Shown one piece after another: positions 3,665-5,359 of a DNA stretch of 5,359 nucleotides; position 1 is the stretch's first letter; every line of letters starts with the position of its first letter. The notes below the pieces were generated by a model. That model did no database searches. It was given only the letters and a program-made list of their open reading frames with translations, and was not told the DNA's origin. Position numbers and translations under genes: made by a program. Origin of the DNA: Clostridia bacterium (GTDB lineage Bacteria > Bacillota > Clostridia > Oscillospirales > CAG-272); NCBI GenBank assembly GCA_017452335.1, contig JAFTMP010000125.1:1-5359 (forward strand). The letters run 5' to 3'.

Positions 3665-5359
3665 TTAGGACGAATATTCCCCAAGAGGCGAGTCGATGAC
3701 AGTGCGAGGAGAGTATTCGGTTTTTATAACAACAGTACCCGTCCATAGTCTTAGCTCTGAATAAGTGTTACCGGAAATAGGAATGGTTTGAAAGACTAAA
3801 TCACTATAAGTTAGTTTAACTTGAAAGCCATGAGGATCAAGTACGGTGTAAAGCATACAGTTTTGTGTAGCATCCCATTCCATCCCTGAGATGATCGTTG
3901 CATGACCGCCGCATTGTTCCCAATTGACATTGATGTTTTCTATTAAATTGAAAGCTTCAAAAACAGTTTGCGGAGCAGTATAGCTTCCGGCGGCTACTGC
4001 CCACATGCGGAGAACAGGATGCCCGTCATTGAGAAATCGAATCAATATTTCTTCGCTGTATGGAGCCAAATGAGCCTCGTAAGTGATTACTCCATCTATC
4101 ATCCCGGCATAATGTGCGGCTGCTTCGGCAGTATGATTGGGCAAACCGCCTTGCTCCAAAAGATTTTGGGGATCTGTCGCCCAATCGTAAGTATCAGCAG
4201 TAGCACTATCATCACCGAAAACATGGTACACAGCCGCATTGCGCTCTTGTCTCAAAACAGCCGGGTCAGACGTTGTTGGAAAATCAGTTCGTGCCAACAT
4301 TTGAGCAGATGTAGCCCAACACCAGTCGTCGTTTTGTTTAATGAGCGGCGTGTTGATCTGTTTATCGATATTGACATCAAAAATCAGCCACTCGTCTTTG
4401 TAAATGTCGTTTTGGGCATATACTCGTTGTTCTACGTTGGTGCCGGGCGTTATACCTTCTCCCACAGCCATCACCAAATTCGAATTATTCTCGATTGCAG
4501 AAGCCGCTTGCACTTTATATCCACCCGAAGTAGTTTGGGTGATCTTCCATTTATGACGGCTTTCGGAAGAATCAAATGCTTCTTGGACGAGCTTTTTGTC
4601 TGCAGTAGTAACGTAATTTTCCTGAACACTTAGTGCCAATCCGTCCTTGGAAATGATTTTGTAATATCCGTCGGAAAGAAGGGTTAGCGTCCAACGTTGA
4701 TCAGCGGGAGAAAACGAATGTTGTTCCATATGATTGGCATCGTTATCGTCCGGCTGTAGTAAATAGTTTGTCTCTTTATTTTGAATGAAATACAGCCCGT
4801 TTTCAAAAAAACCACAGTTGACTGTTGCAGTAAAGCTCTTTCCTGAAGGAATGTGCTTAACTGTTACGGTGGTGATTCCGCTTTGCGTAGCCCCTGTCAC
4901 GGTATTGTAGGATGCACTTGCTATCGCAGTATTTCCGTTTGTTACGGTAAAATCCAATGCAGTGCACCACGTTCTTGCAGAAAGCGCCGTTTCATAGGGG
5001 ATGGAAGCGTTGCCTTGCGGTTTGACCCAAATGACTGAATTTGTGAGAGTGCTTGAAAATTCAGCATACTTCTCTCTCAAACAAACTCTCCACTTGGTCT
5101 GATTGTTTGCTGTTGAAGCAAAGGAGCTGAGTGCACTTGAAGAGCTGTTGCTTTCTCCCGGATAGTACCCGGCATCGCTCTTAATCATCAGTTCTCCCGC
5201 TGTATTGTAGGTCAAGGAAAACAGTGCTTTACCAGGAGCACTTGCATAATCGCTCAAAAACTCCAAAGCCACGCCGGAGGAGCTCACAGTCAAATAATAG
5301 CCCGGACGAAGAACACTTTGGATCATATACCGTCCGCCGCCTACAAACTGCACGTACCA
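3665..5359 (-). CDS. Secreted papain-like cysteine protease (C70/C39-like) with ricin-type trefoil and Ig-like segments, C-terminal part
   Basis: The frame is open to the right edge, so the N-terminus, and presumably a signal peptide, is missing. Residues are numbered from the GTG at 5353, which I do not take as the true start. Residues about 7-90 resemble part of a ricin-type beta-trefoil (GRYMIQSV...GYYLTV, ending QTKW). Residues about 130-180 look like an Ig-like/BIG2 domain (NTAIASASYNTVTGA, then GITTVTVKHIPSGKSFTATV). Residues about 184-326 form a second trefoil, with tryptophans 221, 269 and 322 at near-equal spacing marking three lobes. The C-terminal domain (about 335-545) is a papain-like protease: Gln340 and Cys345 in KQNDDWCWATSAQM, His484 in CGGHATIISG, and Asp506 in YTVLDPHG. 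This pattern fits the AvrRpt2-like (C70) or C39-like families. It is probably exported, with the trefoils binding glycans or cell wall. It heads the visible part of the lipoprotein operon. The substrate is unknown. Confidence 0.88.
   Translation of the reverse strand, partial: WYVQFVGGGRYMIQSVLRPGYYLTVSSSGVALEFLSDYASAPGKALFSLTYNTAGELMIKSDAGYYPGESNSSSSALSSFASTANNQTKWRVCLREKYAEFSSTLTNSVIWVKPQGNASIPYETALSARTWCTALDFTVTNGNTAIASASYNTVTGATQSGITTVTVKHIPSGKSFTATVNCGFFENGLYFIQNKETNYLLQPDDNDANHMEQHSFSPADQRWTLTLLSDGYYKIISKDGLALSVQENYVTTADKKLVQEAFDSSESRHKWKITQTTSGGYKVQAASAIENNSNLVMAVGEGITPGTNVEQRVYAQNDIYKDEWLIFDVNIDKQINTPLIKQNDDWCWATSAQMLARTDFPTTSDPAVLRQERNAAVYHVFGDDSATADTYDWATDPQNLLEQGGLPNHTAEAAAHYAGMIDGVITYEAHLAPYSEEILIRFLNDGHPVLRMWAVAAGSYTAPQTVFEAFNLIENINVNWEQCGGHATIISGMEWDATQNCMLYTVLDPHGFQVKLTYSDLVFQTIPISGNTYSELRLWTGTVVIKTEYSPRTVIDSPLGEYSS

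Noticed and set aside
3968..4633. Plus-strand 221-codon open frame inside the protease gene
   Set aside because: It is antisense to the trefoil/protease coding sequence, has no ribosome binding site of note and no recognisable domain. The minus-strand frame carries clear motifs.
1..5359. Seven-base inverted match between the window ends (TGGTACG at the left, CGTACCA at the right)
   Set aside because: It is too short to support terminal repeats of an element. Both ends fall inside coding sequence of unrelated genes, so chance or contig-end artefact is more likely.

Overview
The window suggests a member of the Bacillota, probably class Clostridia and perhaps a gut Oscillospiraceae-like anaerobe. 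The evidence is strong AGGAGG-type ribosome binding sites before most genes, a textbook TTGACA-17-TATAAT promoter, Gram-positive style lipoproteins, an SdpR/SdpI-type pair, and a secreted lectin-like/papain-like protease. The phylum is reasonably secure; anything finer is a guess. All genes read leftward (minus strand), and both ends of the window cut a gene.

Reading in the direction of transcription (right to left) there are two transcription units. Unit 1 (5359 to about 1861) begins with the 3' part of a large secreted protein. It carries ricin-type beta-trefoil and Ig-like segments followed by a papain-like (C70/C39-like) cysteine protease domain with a plausible Gln/Cys/His/Asp active site. 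Two small lipoproteins follow (3616-2816 and 2695-1910). They have no recognised family but are clearly paralogues of each other. The unit closes with a strong intrinsic terminator (11-bp stem plus a nine-T run). The 120-bp gap between the two lipoprotein genes holds an unusual 10-bp-period degenerate tandem repeat and a separate 9-bp repeat.

Unit 2 (about 1844 to 1 and beyond) starts at a perfect consensus promoter whose start site lies inside a perfect 11-bp inverted repeat, the likely operator. It encodes an ArsR-family repressor without metal-binding cysteines (SdpR-like). Next is an overlapping SdpI-type membrane protein with an N-terminal DUF1648 segment and a C-terminal PH-like soluble domain. 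Twelve bases later comes an ABC transporter ATPase that runs off the left edge. By analogy with Bacillus subtilis sdpRI, this is probably an autoregulated sensing/immunity/export operon responding to a membrane-active peptide or cell-envelope stress.

The least explained part is the protease plus paired-lipoprotein unit. A reasonable hypothesis, not shown by the sequence, is that the lipoproteins are surface partners of the secreted protease, such as inhibitors, chaperones or substrates.
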